Assembly (NCBI GenBank): GCA_963575745.1
Contig: CAUYUJ010020148.1
Location: 576,367 to 640,366 of the forward strand
DNA: 64,000 nt
Direction: 5' to 3'
DNA from: Prorocentrum cordatum
Taxonomy: Eukaryota; Sar; Dinophyceae; Prorocentrales; Prorocentraceae
Position numbers and translations under genes: made by a program
Part shown: one piece after another, positions 63,351 to 64,000 of the stretch
Position numbering within the stretch: position 1 is the first letter of the stretch
How the letters are laid out: the number at the start of each line of letters is the position of its first letter
Notes under the pieces: model-generated
What the model saw: only the letters and a program-made list of their open reading frames with translations
The model's database searches: none
Told to the model about the DNA's origin: nothing

Positions 63351-63655
63351 ACAGACCAGAGAAGCGGGGGCGATGGGCATCACGAGAGGACCGATCGAGA
63401 GAAGAGGACCCCCTGGACCTGGCGCCCGATATCTCGGCGATCCCGAGTCGCCAGGCGCTGGTGGGCATTGTCGTCAAGAGTTTCTGGCCTTTGCTGACGC
63501 GCGTCGTCGACCTCATCGTTGACCGCCAGCTCATCTACAATGCGTCCGTCATCCGCGGCGACGCCCACAATGACATTGCCTCGAGAGTATACGTGGAGGC
63601 GGATGCCGGGGATGCGCCAGGCAAGTTCAAGAATAACCCGTTTACTGCTTTGCAG
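63351..63655 (+). CDS. Gene W exon (unknown function)
   Basis: The frame gives SREEDPLDLAPDISAIPSRQ, then ALVGIVVKSFWPLLTRVVDL, IVDRQLIYNASVIRGDAHND and PGKFKNNPFTALQ. The left border is uncertain. It ends in a GC donor, TTGCAG|GCGAGG, phase 0. It reads smoothly into the next exon. No family recognised. Confidence 0.5.
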
Positions 63656-63865
63656 GCGAGGGCGCCCTTGCCTAGGTCCCCCTCTCCTTATGAAATATGT
63701 CCGTTCGTCTGCGTGCCCCTGTCTGTGCCCTCATGTCCCCGACTCTGTTTCTGTGTCTCTATCAGTCATTCCGTGTGTGTGTGCTCTTGTATCCCTGTCT
63801 CTCTTTGTCTCTGTCTGTCTGATTGACTGTGTCTCTGTCCGCGCATGCGTCCCCGCGCGTGCCAG
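63656..63865 (+). other. Gene W intron (GC-AG), 210 bp
   Basis: Donor CAG|GCGAGG, acceptor CCAG|GCGTGG; CAGGCG is repeated at both ends. The interior is T/C-rich with GTCTCTGTCTGTCTG words. Confidence 0.6.
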
Positions 63866-64000
63866 GCGTGGCGCGCCGTGGACGGCAGCCTGCTGCGCCC
63901 CCCCCCCCCCGACTGTTGGCCGGGGAGTCCCTCCAAGAGCAGCGGAGCGACATGCTTTCGCTCTTGCGCCGCGCCCGGAGCGCCAGGCAGCACATGGGCA
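63866..64000 (+). CDS. Gene W next exon, cut by the window end
   Basis: AWRAVDGSLLRPPPP, then a C13 run (63898-63910) after which the sensible frame (LLAGESLQEQRSDMLSLLRR) is shifted by one base. Probably a homopolymer length error or a real frameshift. The gene continues past the window. Confidence 0.45.

Noticed and set aside
1-64000. tRNA, rRNA or snRNA genes
   Set aside because: I looked for cloverleaf-like or rRNA-like text and saw none, but this needs tRNAscan-SE and covariance models to be sure.

Overview
The window looks like nuclear DNA of a dinoflagellate. Three signs agree. (1) Degenerate copies of the dinoflagellate trans-spliced leader are embedded upstream of two genes: three end to end at 3443-3492 and one at 60182-60204. 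(2) The introns I can resolve by protein homology or reading phase mostly use GC or GA instead of GT as donor, with AG|G acceptors and short direct repeats across the junction. (3) Gene density is very low in GC-rich, repeat-saturated sequence, and all recognised host genes lie on the + strand. The species cannot be named from this window.

Layout. 1-3.4 kb is dispersed CCAAGAGGCCCC-type repeats (family A). 3.54-5.04 kb is an intronless pseudokinase gene preceded by relict spliced leaders, probably a retroposed mRNA. 5-10 kb is microsatellites, one inverted-repeat element and more family A. 10.3-15.4 kb is a diverged tandem array with units of about 1.4 kb (family H), interrupted by a 163-bp terminal-inverted-repeat (TIR) element and a 1.1-kb element made of (CAGCCT)n plus 73-bp repeats. 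15.5-24 kb is minisatellites, microsatellites (a large CA/CACG tract at 18.8-19.6 kb) and short TIR elements. 24.0-28.8 kb, minus strand, is a non-LTR retrotransposon with zinc finger, reverse transcriptase and a restriction-like endonuclease, flanked on both sides by the same CCTCCTGGGG array. 28.9-33.7 kb is GC-rich and repetitive without a recognisable gene.

33.7-50 kb carries a split ULK4/RUNKEL-like pseudokinase gene. Five consecutive exons (33701-41090) rebuild a whole kinase domain in phase, and a further exon lies at 49794-49969. Its introns hold several short TIR families. One of them (family C, about 185 bp) has terminal repeats and a subterminal hairpin that differ between copies but still pair within each copy. 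50-56 kb holds inverted family A copies, a zinc-finger relic, a second family E element, an 18-bp minisatellite and a higher-order array of long hairpins (52.9-55.5 kb). 56.8-64 kb is a head-to-tail cluster of three multi-exon genes of unknown function: gene Y, gene Z (three exons, 618 aa, relict leader upstream) and gene W, which runs off the window.

No functional pathway joins the genes. The clearest common theme is genome dynamics: recycling of mRNAs into the genome, abundant short TIR elements inside introns, and unusual splice sites. Several reading frames break at homopolymers, which may be assembly indels. All coordinates and motifs were read by eye; no alignment, splice predictor or database search was run.
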